Source: Kineococcus mangrovi
GTDB taxonomy: Bacteria; Actinomycetota; Actinomycetes; Actinomycetales; Kineococcaceae
Direction of reading: 5' to 3'
Length of the DNA stretch: 64,000 bases
Assembly (NCBI RefSeq): GCF_041320705.1
Contig: NZ_JBGGTQ010000006.1
Span: forward strand, 1 to 64,000
Position 1 is the first letter of the stretch. Every line of letters starts with the position of its first letter. The notes below the pieces were generated by a model. The model had not been told where the DNA came from and ran no database searches. It saw nothing but the letters and a program-made list of their open reading frames with translations. This document shows positions 33,812 through 42,129 of this stretch, one piece after another. Both the position numbers and the translations under genes were made by a program.

Positions 33812-36709
33812 ATGCGTGGGACGAGTGTGCCGTCGAACGGCCCCGCGCACAATCGGCCCGCAGGACGCGGGACGGGTGGACCGCTCCGCCCCGTCGTCCG
33901 CTCGGACTGGGCCGAACGGGGGACGGCCGGGCCCCCGGGTGCGCTCCGGCTCAGGGAAACGGGTCCGAGCGCCGATCCCCTGCAGGTGGCGGACCTCCCC
34001 GAGCAGCGCGAACGGCGCTCGACCAGCCTGCGGACCAGGCTGCTCGTGCTCGTCCTGGTGCCCGTCGTCGGTCTCTCGGTCTTCGCCTCGATCCTCGTCG
34101 TGCACCGCTTCGAGCGCGTCCGGGCCGCCCAGGACGCCGTCCACCAGGTCCGCGCCGCCGTCGCCCTCGACGCCGTCCGCGCCCGCATCGCCGAGGAGGC
34201 GATCCCCCTCGTCTCCAGCGTCGAACTGCTCGACCTCGACACGGGCGGGCAGGCGCCCGGGGACGGGGACGCGCTCGCCGCGGACCTGCGCGACCTCTTC
34301 GGGCAGGCGACCGCGCGCACCGACGCCACCGTGGCCCAGGCGACCGCCGACCCCCTCGCGCGCCCCCAGGTGCTGGCGGCCACCGAGCGACTGGCCGCCG
34401 TCCGCGCCTCGTGGGGAGCCGGCGACACCGCCAGCGAGCGCGAGACGAGCAACCGGCAGCTCTTCGACAAGTACCGCTACCTCGTCGACGGGCTGAGCGA
34501 GGCCGTCGACGCCCACCTGGCCACCGCGGAGGTGGAGGGCGGCGGGGACACCGGGCTCGAGCACGCGCTGGCCGACCTGCGCCGCACCGCCCGCGCCACC
34601 ACCCTCGCCGGGGAGGAGGTGCCCTACTACCTGGGGTTCCTCTCCGCCCCCGCCGGCGCCGAGGGGGCCTCGCGCCAGCCCTTCCTGCGCAGCTGGGCCG
34701 GTTTCCAGATCGCCTCCGAGGACATCACCGCCTCCGGGCAGGCCCGCGTCCGGTCGGGCTGGACGGCCGCGCTCGCCGAGGAGCCGACGCAGGTCGTGGA
34801 CCGGACCCTGGCCGCGGCCGTGGCCTCCGGCAGCCACGAACCACCGAGCTCGGCGGTCCTGGTGTCCCTCAGCTCCGCCGTCGTGGGACGCGACGACGCT
34901 CTGCGGTCCGTGCTCGACACCGCTGCGACGCAGGCGGTCCAGGCCGCCGAGACCTACCGCGCCGACGCCTACCGGGAACTGGTCAAGTACGCCGGCGCCA
35001 CGGGGCTGCTGCTGCTGCTGTCCGTCGGCGGGACGCTGTCCACGAGCCGCTCGATCGGCGCGCCGCTGGACCGGCTCGCCGCCGCCGCCCGCTCCATCAG
35101 CCGGGGCGAGCTCGTCGACGTGGCGGTCGAGGGACCGCCGGAGACGCGCGTCGTCGCCCGCGGCCTCGGCGCCGCCGTCGCCAGCCTGCGCTCGGTGCAG
35201 GCCCAGGCGCAGGCCGTCGCCGACGGCGCCTTCGACGACGAGATCCTGCGCCGTCCCGTCGGCGGGCCGCTCGGCGGTGTCGTGCACGCCTCCGTCCAGC
35301 AGATCCTCGGCGTCATGCGCGACCGCGAGCTGCTGCAGGAGGAGATGGCCCACCAGGCCACCCACGACGCGCTGACGACGCTGCCCAACCGCGGCGAGGC
35401 GCTGGCCCGGATCGACCGGGCGCTGCGCCGCGCCCACCGCACCGGCGAGCGCGTCGGCCTGCTCTTCCTCGACCTCGACCAGTTCAAGGCGGTCAACGAC
35501 TCCCTCGGCCACGTCGCCGGGGACGCCGTCCTGCGGACCGTGGCGCACCGCCTGCGCCAGCGCGTGCGCGGGGTCGACGTCGTGGCCCGCCTCGGCGGCG
35601 ACGAGTTCGTCGTCCTCGTCGAGCCCGTGCAGGACGTGGAGGGGCTGGTCGAGTTCGGGCAGGCCCTCATCGACACCGTCTCGGCCCCCGTCCCGCTGCC
35701 CGGCTCGGCGGAGTCGCAGGCCGTCATCGGCGCGAGCGTCGGCGTGGCCGTCAGCCGCGTCGGGGCCGGCGCCGGGCCGGCGGAGTCCGGCGAGGCCGCC
35801 GACACGCTGCTGCAGGAGGCCCACACCGCCGCCTCCCGCGCCAAGGACGCCGGCCGCGGCCGCGTCGAGGTCTACGACGACGACCTGCGGCAGACCCTCG
35901 CCGCGCAGGCCGCTCTCGAGGACGGGCTCCGGCGCGCGCTCGCCGAGGACGAGCTCGTCCTGCACTACCAGCCCGTCACCGACCTGCGGACGGGGCTCGT
36001 GGGCAGCGTCGAGGCGCTGGTGCGGTGGCAGAAGCCGGGCGAGGGGCTCGTCCCGCCGGGCGTGTTCATCCCCGTCGCCGAGAACTCGGACCTCATCTGC
36101 GACCTCGGCCGGTGGGCGCTGCGGACGTCGCTCGCGCAGCTGGCGCAGTTCGACGCGTCCGGTGGACCGGGTGCGGGCCTGCGGGTCGCGGTCAACGTCT
36201 CCGGCCGCCACCTGCGCTCCCCGCGCCTGGTCGACGACGTCCGCTGCGCCCTGGAAGCCTCCGGCACGGCTCCCGACCGGCTCGCGCTGGAGATCACCGA
36301 GACCGTCATGGTCGAGGACGACGCGGCGTGGGCGCGGCTGGAGGAGCTGCGGGCCATCGGCGTGCAGATCGCCATCGACGACTTCGGGACGGGCTACACC
36401 TCGTTCGGCCAGCTCGCCCGGGTCCCCGTCGACGTCCTGAAGATCGACCGCAGCTTCGTCGACTCCGAGGACCCGCGCACCGTCGAGCTCGTCCGGCTCG
36501 TCGTGGGCGCCGCGCGCAGCTTCGGCCTGCGGGTCGTCGCCGAGGGCGTCGAGCAGGTCTCGCAGGTGCGGGCGCTGCAGGCCGTCGGTTGCGACACCGT
36601 GCAGGGCTACTACTTCTCCCGGCCCGTCGCCGCGGACCGGCTGCCGGCCGCCGTCACGGGCTGCCACGAGGTCTTCGAGGAGACCTGCCGGCTCGAACCG
36701 GCCGGCTGA
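33812..36709 (+). CDS. Membrane GGDEF-EAL dual-domain protein
   Basis: 965 residues as drawn. Membrane segment 1 at about 73-97, an extracytoplasmic helical sensor of ~290 residues (nitrate/nitrite-sensor-like in pattern, uncertain), membrane segment 2 at about 393-410, HAMP, GGDEF (HDALTTLPNRG at about 516; intact RLGGDEFVVLV at about 592) and EAL (SVEALVRW at about 733; EITETVM, DDFGTGYTSFGQL, KIDRSFV, AEGVEQ, QGYYFSRP). Both catalytic sets look intact. The ATG start has no clear ribosome site; a later start before the first membrane segment is possible. Confidence 0.9.
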   Translation: MRGTSVPSNGPAHNRPAGRGTGGPLRPVVRSDWAERGTAGPPGALRLRETGPSADPLQVADLPEQRERRSTSLRTRLLVLVLVPVVGLSVFASILVVHRFERVRAAQDAVHQVRAAVALDAVRARIAEEAIPLVSSVELLDLDTGGQAPGDGDALAADLRDLFGQATARTDATVAQATADPLARPQVLAATERLAAVRASWGAGDTASERETSNRQLFDKYRYLVDGLSEAVDAHLATAEVEGGGDTGLEHALADLRRTARATTLAGEEVPYYLGFLSAPAGAEGASRQPFLRSWAGFQIASEDITASGQARVRSGWTAALAEEPTQVVDRTLAAAVASGSHEPPSSAVLVSLSSAVVGRDDALRSVLDTAATQAVQAAETYRADAYRELVKYAGATGLLLLLSVGGTLSTSRSIGAPLDRLAAAARSISRGELVDVAVEGPPETRVVARGLGAAVASLRSVQAQAQAVADGAFDDEILRRPVGGPLGGVVHASVQQILGVMRDRELLQEEMAHQATHDALTTLPNRGEALARIDRALRRAHRTGERVGLLFLDLDQFKAVNDSLGHVAGDAVLRTVAHRLRQRVRGVDVVARLGGDEFVVLVEPVQDVEGLVEFGQALIDTVSAPVPLPGSAESQAVIGASVGVAVSRVGAGAGPAESGEAADTLLQEAHTAASRAKDAGRGRVEVYDDDLRQTLAAQAALEDGLRRALAEDELVLHYQPVTDLRTGLVGSVEALVRWQKPGEGLVPPGVFIPVAENSDLICDLGRWALRTSLAQLAQFDASGGPGAGLRVAVNVSGRHLRSPRLVDDVRCALEASGTAPDRLALEITETVMVEDDAAWARLEELRAIGVQIAIDDFGTGYTSFGQLARVPVDVLKIDRSFVDSEDPRTVELVRLVVGAARSFGLRVVAEGVEQVSQVRALQAVGCDTVQGYYFSRPVAADRLPAAVTGCHEVFEETCRLEPAG

Positions 36710-36729
36710 CGGGCGTAGCCTCGACGGCC

Positions 36730-37251
36730 GTGTCCTCCGCAACCGTGGACCTCGAGCACGGTCAGCTGACCGACGAGGCCATCCGCTCCACGATGACGAA
36801 CTGCTCGCGCGGCGAAGCGCACCGGATGCGCGTGCCGGGCTGGGTGCACGAGTGCGACCCCGCCCACGAGGTCGTCGGCTGGCGCGACCCCAAGGCCCCC
36901 GAACGCGGGTGGCTGCTCGTCCCGCTCGACGAGGCCGTCGTGGGCCTGGCGCTGCGCGCGGCGCCCGGCAGGGGGGTGCGGGCCACGGCCGTGTGCGACC
37001 TGTGCCGCACGACCCGCTCGCCCGGGGACGTCTCGCTGTTCGTCGCCGCCCGCGCCGGGGAGGCGGGCCGCAAGCACGACACCGTCGGCACGTACGCGTG
37101 CTCGGACCTGGCCTGCGCCGACAACGTCCGCGTGCTGCGGGCCACCCCGACGCTCAAGCCGGACCCGGGCCTGAGCGTGTCCCAGCGGCAGGAGGGGCTG
37201 CGCGAACGCGCCGCCGCGTTCGCCGCGAAGGTGCTGGCGACGCGGGACTGA
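36730..37251 (+). CDS. FBP domain protein (EF-G-binding, treble-clef zinc finger)
   Basis: 173 residues from GTG 36730. The actinobacterial FBP family (FusB/FusC-like elongation-factor-G-binding C-terminal zinc finger) is indicated by ATAVCDLCRTTRSPGDVSLF and, later, YACSDLACADNVR: four cysteines for zinc. Upstream it has LGWRDP-like VVGWRDPKAPERGWLLVP. FusB relatives rescue EF-G from fusidic acid; here a translation-related role is inferred. Followed by a terminator hairpin. Confidence 0.85.
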   Translation: MSSATVDLEHGQLTDEAIRSTMTNCSRGEAHRMRVPGWVHECDPAHEVVGWRDPKAPERGWLLVPLDEAVVGLALRAAPGRGVRATAVCDLCRTTRSPGDVSLFVAARAGEAGRKHDTVGTYACSDLACADNVRVLRATPTLKPDPGLSVSQRQEGLRERAAAFAAKVLATRD

Positions 37252-37256
37252 GGAGC

Positions 37257-37289
37257 GGGGGGTCGACGGCGGCCGGGGGCCGACCCCCC
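37257..37289 (+). terminator. Terminator hairpin after the FBP gene
   Basis: Stem GGGGGGTCG / CGACCCCCC (9 bp) with a 15-base GC-rich loop, starting 6 bases after the stop codon. Confidence 0.65.
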
Positions 37290-37394
37290 GTCGAGGCTCG
37301 GCCCGCTCCCGGTACGACCGTGGTCGCAGGCCCGGCGCACGGCGTCCGACCCCAGCCGGACGCGCCGGAGCGGTCCCGCCGCGACACTCGACCC

Positions 37395-37661
37395 ATGACC
37401 TCCTCCACCTCCTCCACCTGCCCCACCTGCGGTCACGCTCTCGCGGCGGAGCTGCAGCCGGCGCCCGACGTGTCCGTGGTGCGGTGGTTCCGGGACGCAC
37501 CGGCGTGGTCGGGGATGCTCTCGACCGACGAGGTGTACGGGCAGTACCTGCGCGCCACCGACGACGCTCCGGTCTCCCGCCGCCGGTTCGTGTCCGACCT
37601 CGCGTACCTGGGGGTCGAGGAGGTGCTGGACGAGGAGACGTTCGTGCTCGACCGGCAGTGA
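37395..37661 (+). CDS. Small CxxC protein with possible DNA-binding tail
   Basis: 88 residues from ATG 37395. The N-terminus has a Ser/Thr run and CPTCGH, a possible half zinc site. The rest (EVYGQYLRATDDAPVSRRRFVSDLAYLGVEEV) has the look of the winged-helix tail found in phage/plasmid primase-type proteins, but this is pattern resemblance only. The stop is one base before the start of the I78-like gene, so they are cotranscribed. Confidence 0.55.
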   Translation: MTSSTSSTCPTCGHALAAELQPAPDVSVVRWFRDAPAWSGMLSTDEVYGQYLRATDDAPVSRRRFVSDLAYLGVEEVLDEETFVLDRQ

Positions 37662-37662
37662 G

Positions 37663-37869
37663 GTGGGCGCGGGGGACCACCCCGACGAGACGTGGTTGGA
37701 CGACTTCGCCGGGCTCTCGGTGAGCGGTGCCCTCGAGAGGGCGCGAGCCCAGGGGCGGCCGGTGCGCGTCCTGCGCCCGGGCTCGGAGATGACCTCGGAC
37801 CTCCGCCCCGACCGCTTGAACCTGCACGTGGACGCGGACGGTGAGCTGGAGGCGCTGAGCGCGGGCTGA
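37663..37869 (+). CDS. Peptidase inhibitor I78 family protein
   Basis: 68 residues from GTG 37663. The hallmark block is near the C-terminus: GRPVRVLRPGSEMTSDLRP followed by DRLNLHVDADGELEAL, as in I78 elastase-inhibitor-like proteins. There is no signal peptide, unlike secreted I78 inhibitors, so it may act inside the cell or have another role. It begins one base after the preceding stop. Confidence 0.7.
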   Translation: MGAGDHPDETWLDDFAGLSVSGALERARAQGRPVRVLRPGSEMTSDLRPDRLNLHVDADGELEALSAG

Positions 37870-38020
37870 GGCCCGGTCGGAACCGGTGGTGGTCGTGGGC
37901 CGCACGGGCGGTCCCCTCACCCGGACGGGTCCCGACCCGTCGCGGACCGTGGCCGGCGCGGGTGCCCGCGGGGTGGACTGGGGGTGGCGGGACCGGCCCG
38001 CGCGATCGGGTGGGGTGGGC

Positions 38021-39004
38021 GTGCGACGGGGACCGCTGCGGCGTGCGGGTGTGCTGGGGGTCGCCGGCGGTCTCGTCGCCGCCCTGACCGTGGGCGGGGG
38101 CGCCGTGGGGGAGACCGTGCCGCGACTGGGCCTGCAGCCGCTGTGGTCCGACCCGGACTCCCTCTCCCACCGGCGGCTCGCCGCCCACGAGGCGGCGGGC
38201 CGCACCGACCTCGCCGACGCGCTGCGGCCGCTGGCGCAGGCGCCGACGGCGACGTGGTTCACCGGGGACGCCCCCCGCGAACGGGCCCGCGCGCTGACGG
38301 CGGCCGCCGCCGCGGCGGGCGAGCTGCCCGTCCTCGTCGCCTACGACGTCCCCGGCCGCGACTGCGGGTCCTTCTCGGCCGGCGGGGCCGCCGACGAGGA
38401 CGCCTACCTGGCGTGGGTCCGGGAACTGGCCGCCGGGATCGGGGAGCGCCCGGCCGTGGTCGTGCTCGAACCGGACGCCGTCGCCTCCGCGGTCACGGGC
38501 TGCGGGACGGTCCCGGTCCGGGAGCGGCTGGGGCTGCTGCGCCACGCCGTCGAGGTCCTCACCGCGCTGCCCGCCACCCACGTCTACGTCGACGCGGGCC
38601 ACGCGGGCTGGGTGCAGGACCTGCCCGCGCTGGCGGCCGCGCTGCGGGCGGCGGGGATCGACCGGGCCGCCGGCTTCGCCCTCAACGTCTCGAACTTCCA
38701 GCCCACGGACGCCACCGTCGCCTACGGCCGCAGGCTGTCCCGCCTCCTGGGCGGGGCGCACTTCGTCGTCGACACGAGCCGCAACGGGGCGGGCGCGCCG
38801 GTCACCACGGGCCGGGACGAGGACTGGTGCAACCCGCCGGGCCGCCGGACCGGGCGGCTGCCCTCGACGCTGACGGGGGTGGACGTCGTCGACGCCTGGC
38901 TGTGGGTCAAGCGGCCCGGGGAGTCCGACGGGAGCTGCCGACCGGGTGAACCCGCAGCCGGGGAGTGGTTCGAGGAGTACGCCCTCGCGCTCGTGGGCGT
39001 GTAG
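38021..39004 (+). CDS. Secreted glycoside hydrolase family 6 (cellulase)
   Basis: 327 residues from GTG 38021 (GGGGTGGGC just upstream). Signal-like N-terminus: MRRGPLRRAGVLGVAGGLVAAL. GH6 blocks: PTATWFTGD, LPVLVAYDVPGRDCGSFSAGG (active-site Asp loop), VVVLEPDAVA (catalytic Asp region), VYVDAGHAGWV, ALNVSNFQPTD, FVVDTSRNG, DEDWCNPPGR and the C-terminal VDAWLWVKRPGESDG. It should cleave beta-1,4-glucan outside the cell. There is no carbohydrate-binding module, so this is a single-domain enzyme. A longer frame 5' of the signal is possible but unlike the family. Confidence 0.9.
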   Translation: MRRGPLRRAGVLGVAGGLVAALTVGGGAVGETVPRLGLQPLWSDPDSLSHRRLAAHEAAGRTDLADALRPLAQAPTATWFTGDAPRERARALTAAAAAAGELPVLVAYDVPGRDCGSFSAGGAADEDAYLAWVRELAAGIGERPAVVVLEPDAVASAVTGCGTVPVRERLGLLRHAVEVLTALPATHVYVDAGHAGWVQDLPALAAALRAAGIDRAAGFALNVSNFQPTDATVAYGRRLSRLLGGAHFVVDTSRNGAGAPVTTGRDEDWCNPPGRRTGRLPSTLTGVDVVDAWLWVKRPGESDGSCRPGEPAAGEWFEEYALALVGV

Positions 39005-39021
39005 AGTCATCACCGCACGTT

Positions 39022-39094
39022 GCGGACGTAGCGCAGTTGGTAGCGCATAACCTTGCCAAGGTTAGGGTCGCGAGTTCGAGTCTCGTCGTCCGCT
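39022..39094 (+). tRNA. tRNA-Gly (anticodon GCC)
   Basis: Complete cloverleaf: acceptor GCGGACG / CGTCCGC with discriminator T, D-arm GCGC-AGTTGGTA-GCGC, anticodon stem TAACC/GGTTA with loop TTGCCAA (anticodon GCC), T-arm GCGAG-TTCGAGT-CTCGT. The CCA end is not encoded. 17 bases after the cellulase stop. Confidence 0.96.
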
Positions 39095-39117
39095 CTGTCG
39101 AAGTAGCGTCGGTCCCC

Positions 39118-39567
39118 GTGAGGGACCGGCGCTCTTCTGCTTCCTGGGGCTGGATCGCGTTCCGCGCCGCCCGCAACCTCCCCGCCAGCGCGCTCGCGCT
39201 CGCCTGGGCCCTGCGGCACGGGGCGACGGTCTTCGTGGGTGAGGACCTGTTCGTGGAGTGCTCCGGGATGCCGCGCGGCACGTACGGCCGGGGCGGGACG
39301 ACCGTCGGCAACGTCTGGCTGCACGGCGGGCTCGGCGGGGAGCGCCGGCGGCGGCACGAGCTGCGGCACGCCGACCAGTACGCGCTGCTGGGGACGCTGC
39401 CGTTCCTCGCGCTCTACGGCCTCAACGCCCTCCTCACCCGCAACCTGCCGCACCGCAACGTCTTCGAGCGGTGGGCGGGGCTTCAGGACGGCGGGTACGC
39501 GCGTCCCCGCCCCGACCCTCAGGGCCGGACGCGCACCGCGAGGACCGCGACGTCGTCCTCGGCGTGA
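39118..39567 (+). CDS. Hypothetical protein with HExxH-like metal motif
   Basis: 149 residues from GTG 39118. It contains a central hydrophobic segment (LPFLALYGLNALL) and the motif HELRHADQYALLG, a possible metal-binding HExxHxxQ. The family is widespread but uncharacterised as far as I know; no function is assigned. It starts 24 bases after tRNA-Gly, and its last 49 bases overlap the convergent SpoIIE-type gene. The C-terminal ~30 residues (RPRPDPQGRTRTARTATSSSA) look low-complexity. Confidence 0.6.
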   Translation: MRDRRSSASWGWIAFRAARNLPASALALAWALRHGATVFVGEDLFVECSGMPRGTYGRGGTTVGNVWLHGGLGGERRRRHELRHADQYALLGTLPFLALYGLNALLTRNLPHRNVFERWAGLQDGGYARPRPDPQGRTRTARTATSSSA

Positions 39568-41540
39568 CCGGCGACGAGCTCCAGGACGCCGTCGCACAGC
39601 TCCTCCGGTCCCCGGCCCGCGAACCGGCCCGCCGTCTCGGCCAGCCACGTCAGCCCCTCGTCGAGGGACGCGCCGCGCCGTTCCACGAGACCGTCCGTGT
39701 AGAGCAGCACCGTCGCCCCCGGTGCCAGGCCGTGCACGTGGTCGGCGCGCACGAACCCGGCGTCGAGCCCGAGCAGCAGGTCGGGGCTGGTGCGCAGCAG
39801 CTCGACGCCGCCGTCCGGGCTGACGACGAGCGGGGGCATGTGCCCGGCGTTGGACCAGCGCAACCGCCAGGTCGTCGAACCCTCCAGGGGTTCGACGGTG
39901 GCCAGGATCCCCGTCGCCAGCGCCCCCACCCCGAGGTCGCGCATGGCCCGGTCCAGCGCCGACAGCGCGGCGGCCGGGGAGACCTCCAGGGAGTAGCCGA
40001 TGCCCCGCAGCAGGTTGCGGACCTGCCCCATGGCCGCCGCGGCGTCCTGGTCGTGACCGGTGACGTCGCCGATGACGAGGCAGGCGGCCCCGGCCGCGGT
40101 GAGGAACGCGTCGTGCCAGTCGCCGCCGACCTGGGCGTGCTCGGCCGCGGGCAGGTAGCGGACCGCGGTCTCCAGGTGCTGCGGCTGCGGCGCGGCCGTC
40201 AGCAGGCTGCGCTGCAACGTCTCGGCCATCGTCCGGACCGCTGCGGCGGCGGTGCGCTCGGCCTGCGTGGCCCGCACCCGGTCCAGCGCCTGGGCCGTCG
40301 AGGCGGCCAGGGCCGTGAGCAGGTCGGTGTCCTCGGCCGACAGCTCCCGCGGCCGCCGCCAGGACAGGCCCAGCGCGCCGATGACGCGGTCCCCCACCCA
40401 CAGGGGCCAGCCCGTGGTCCCGTCGTCGGAGACGACCGCGGTCCCGCGCAGGGCCGCCCCCACGGCGCCGACGGCGGGGTCGTGCTCGTCCCCGCGCACC
40501 CGCAGCGTCCCGTCCTCCAGCAGACCCAGCACGATGCCGTCGGCCCCCAGCAGCCCCGCCGCCCCGCGGCCGAGGACCTTCAGGACGTCGTCCTCGGTCT
40601 CGACCGAGGGCAGGGCCTGGGCGACGGCGACGAGCCCGGCCAGCCGTTGCGCCTGCCACTGCTGCAGGTCGGCGCGGCGCCGCTCGGCCTCGTAGGAGGC
40701 CGCGGCCGACAACGCGTCGCCGACGGTGGCGGCCACGAGGCGCACGAAGTCGCGGTAGGCCGCGTCGAGGGGCACCCGCTCGCTGAGCCGGGCCGCCAGG
40801 ACCCCCGGGGAGTCCCCGCCGAGGGCGGCGGGGATGCGCACCCAGGCCAGCCGGCCCTGCTCGACGTCCTCGACGAGCACCTGGCGGGGCTTCAGGACGG
40901 CGGGCGGCGGGGGCAGGCGGGTGGGTCCGCCGGGCAGCTGCAGGTCCACCTCCGGCAGGTCCAGGGGGGCGGTGGACAGCACGTCCAGGGCCCTGCGGGC
41001 CAGCTCGGCCGGGGGCTGCAGCTCCGAGGCCAGGTCGCCGAGGCGGGTGAGCAGTTCCAGGCGCCGGTGGTCCTGGACCTGGCGGGTGGTCTCGGTGGCG
41101 ATGTCCATGACGCCCGCGATCTCGCCGTCGTCGCCGCGCACCGGGGAGTAGGAGAAGGTGAAGAAGGTCTCCTCGAGGTGCCCGTGGCGGTCCAGCAGGA
41201 CCGGCAGGTCCTCGAAGTGGACGGCCTCGCCCCGCCGGGCCTGGGCGAACAGGGGCCCCAGGTCGTCCCACGCCTCGGGGAAGACCTCGCGCGCGGGCCG
41301 GCCGAGGGCGGCGGGGTGCTTGTCCCCGATCGTGTCGGCGTAGGCCTGGTTGTAGACCATCTCCAGGTCCGGGCCCCAGCAGATGAGCAGGGCGAACCGG
41401 GTCTCCAGCGCCAGCTCCATCGCCCGGCGCAGCGTCCGGGGCCAGGACTGGGGGTGACCGGTGCTGGTGCGGGACCAGTCGACCTGCTCGTAGGCGCGGC
41501 GCAGCTGCACCGCGGGTCCGAAGGGCAGGCGGGCGACCAC
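39519..41540 (-). CDS. PP2C-type (SpoIIE) phosphatase with PAS and GAF
   Basis: 673 residues. N-terminal PAS region (LLICWGPDLEMVYNQAYADTIGDKHP, with a PAC end GEIAGVMDIATETTRQ), GAF-like middle (about 260-430), and a SpoIIE phosphatase domain (about 460-673): GGDWHDAF, LVIGDVTGHDQDAAAAMGQ, NAGHMPPLV, LLYTDGLVERR and DDVAVLAVRV, with the metal-binding Asp residues present. Such proteins dephosphorylate anti-anti-sigma factors in response to signals. Start GTG 41540. Confidence 0.9.
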   Translation of the reverse strand: MVARLPFGPAVQLRRAYEQVDWSRTSTGHPQSWPRTLRRAMELALETRFALLICWGPDLEMVYNQAYADTIGDKHPAALGRPAREVFPEAWDDLGPLFAQARRGEAVHFEDLPVLLDRHGHLEETFFTFSYSPVRGDDGEIAGVMDIATETTRQVQDHRRLELLTRLGDLASELQPPAELARRALDVLSTAPLDLPEVDLQLPGGPTRLPPPPAVLKPRQVLVEDVEQGRLAWVRIPAALGGDSPGVLAARLSERVPLDAAYRDFVRLVAATVGDALSAAASYEAERRRADLQQWQAQRLAGLVAVAQALPSVETEDDVLKVLGRGAAGLLGADGIVLGLLEDGTLRVRGDEHDPAVGAVGAALRGTAVVSDDGTTGWPLWVGDRVIGALGLSWRRPRELSAEDTDLLTALAASTAQALDRVRATQAERTAAAAVRTMAETLQRSLLTAAPQPQHLETAVRYLPAAEHAQVGGDWHDAFLTAAGAACLVIGDVTGHDQDAAAAMGQVRNLLRGIGYSLEVSPAAALSALDRAMRDLGVGALATGILATVEPLEGSTTWRLRWSNAGHMPPLVVSPDGGVELLRTSPDLLLGLDAGFVRADHVHGLAPGATVLLYTDGLVERRGASLDEGLTWLAETAGRFAGRGPEELCDGVLELVAGHAEDDVAVLAVRVRP

Positions 41541-41573
41541 GTCCAGAACCTAGCGCCGACCCGGGCCGTCGGC

Positions 41574-42035
41574 TCACCGCTCGCCGTCGCCGCTCGCGGT
41601 CGCCGCGCGCAGCCACCGGGACCCGCTGCCCTCCTCCGCCGCCTCGTCGTGGGGGTTGACCAGGGTGCAGCGGGTCAGCGAGAGGCAGCCGCAGCCGATG
41701 CAGCCCGTCAGGGAGGTGCGCAGCCCCTCCAGCTCCCGGATGCGGGCGTCGAGCAGCTGCTGCCACCGGCGCCCGACGCGCGCCCACTCCCGGGCCGTGG
41801 GGGGACGGTCGGCGGGCAGGGTAGCCAGCGCCTCCCCGATGTCGGCCAGCGACAGCCCCACGCGCTGACCGGCCGCGACGACGGCGAGCCGGCGCAGGAC
41901 GTGCCGGGGGAAGCGGCGGCGCCCGCCCGCGTCCCGGACGGCCGTGACCAGGCCGCGCTCCTCGTAGTAGCGCAGCGCCGCGACGGAGACCCCGGCCCGC
42001 GCGGCGACGGTCCCGATGCTCAACAGGTCGCTCAC
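41574..42035 (-). CDS. soxR: Redox-sensitive transcriptional activator SoxR
   Basis: 153 residues, MerR family. Helix-turn-helix IGTVAARAGVSVAALRYYEERGL (about 7-29) and the [2Fe-2S] cluster motif CIGCGCLSLTRC (C-x2-C-x-C-x5-C, about 112-123). It senses superoxide or redox-cycling compounds through oxidation of the cluster. In actinobacteria SoxR typically controls a few oxidoreductases and transporters; the divergent monooxygenase gene (42130) is a candidate target, although its nearby dyads do not match the classical SoxR box. Confidence 0.93.
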   Translation of the reverse strand: MSDLLSIGTVAARAGVSVAALRYYEERGLVTAVRDAGGRRRFPRHVLRRLAVVAAGQRVGLSLADIGEALATLPADRPPTAREWARVGRRWQQLLDARIRELEGLRTSLTGCIGCGCLSLTRCTLVNPHDEAAEEGSGSRWLRAATASGDGER

Positions 42036-42089
42036 CAGGACATCTTGACCTCCAGCGGGCTGCAGCTCGTCCCGGACCCGGGTACCCTC

Positions 42090-42113
42090 GTCTCATATCA
42101 TTGAGACTTCAAT
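42090..42113. promoter_or_regulatory. Overlapping dyads upstream of the LLM monooxygenase
   Basis: Perfect inverted repeat GTCTCA-TATCAT-TGAGAC (42090-42107), overlapped by ATTGA-GACT-TCAAT (42100-42113). They lie 17 bases upstream of the luciferase-like gene start and about 55 bases from soxR, an AT-rich island likely to be an operator. The regulator is unknown. Confidence 0.5.
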
Positions 42114-42129
42114 CAGGAGGCTGGGGATC

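Noticed and set aside
31987-36729. Very long uninterrupted frames antisense or out of frame to the GGDEF-EAL genes
   Set aside because: GC-rich DNA keeps other frames open; the translations are Arg/Pro/Gly-rich and lack any domain. Only the last part (from 36730) is a real gene.
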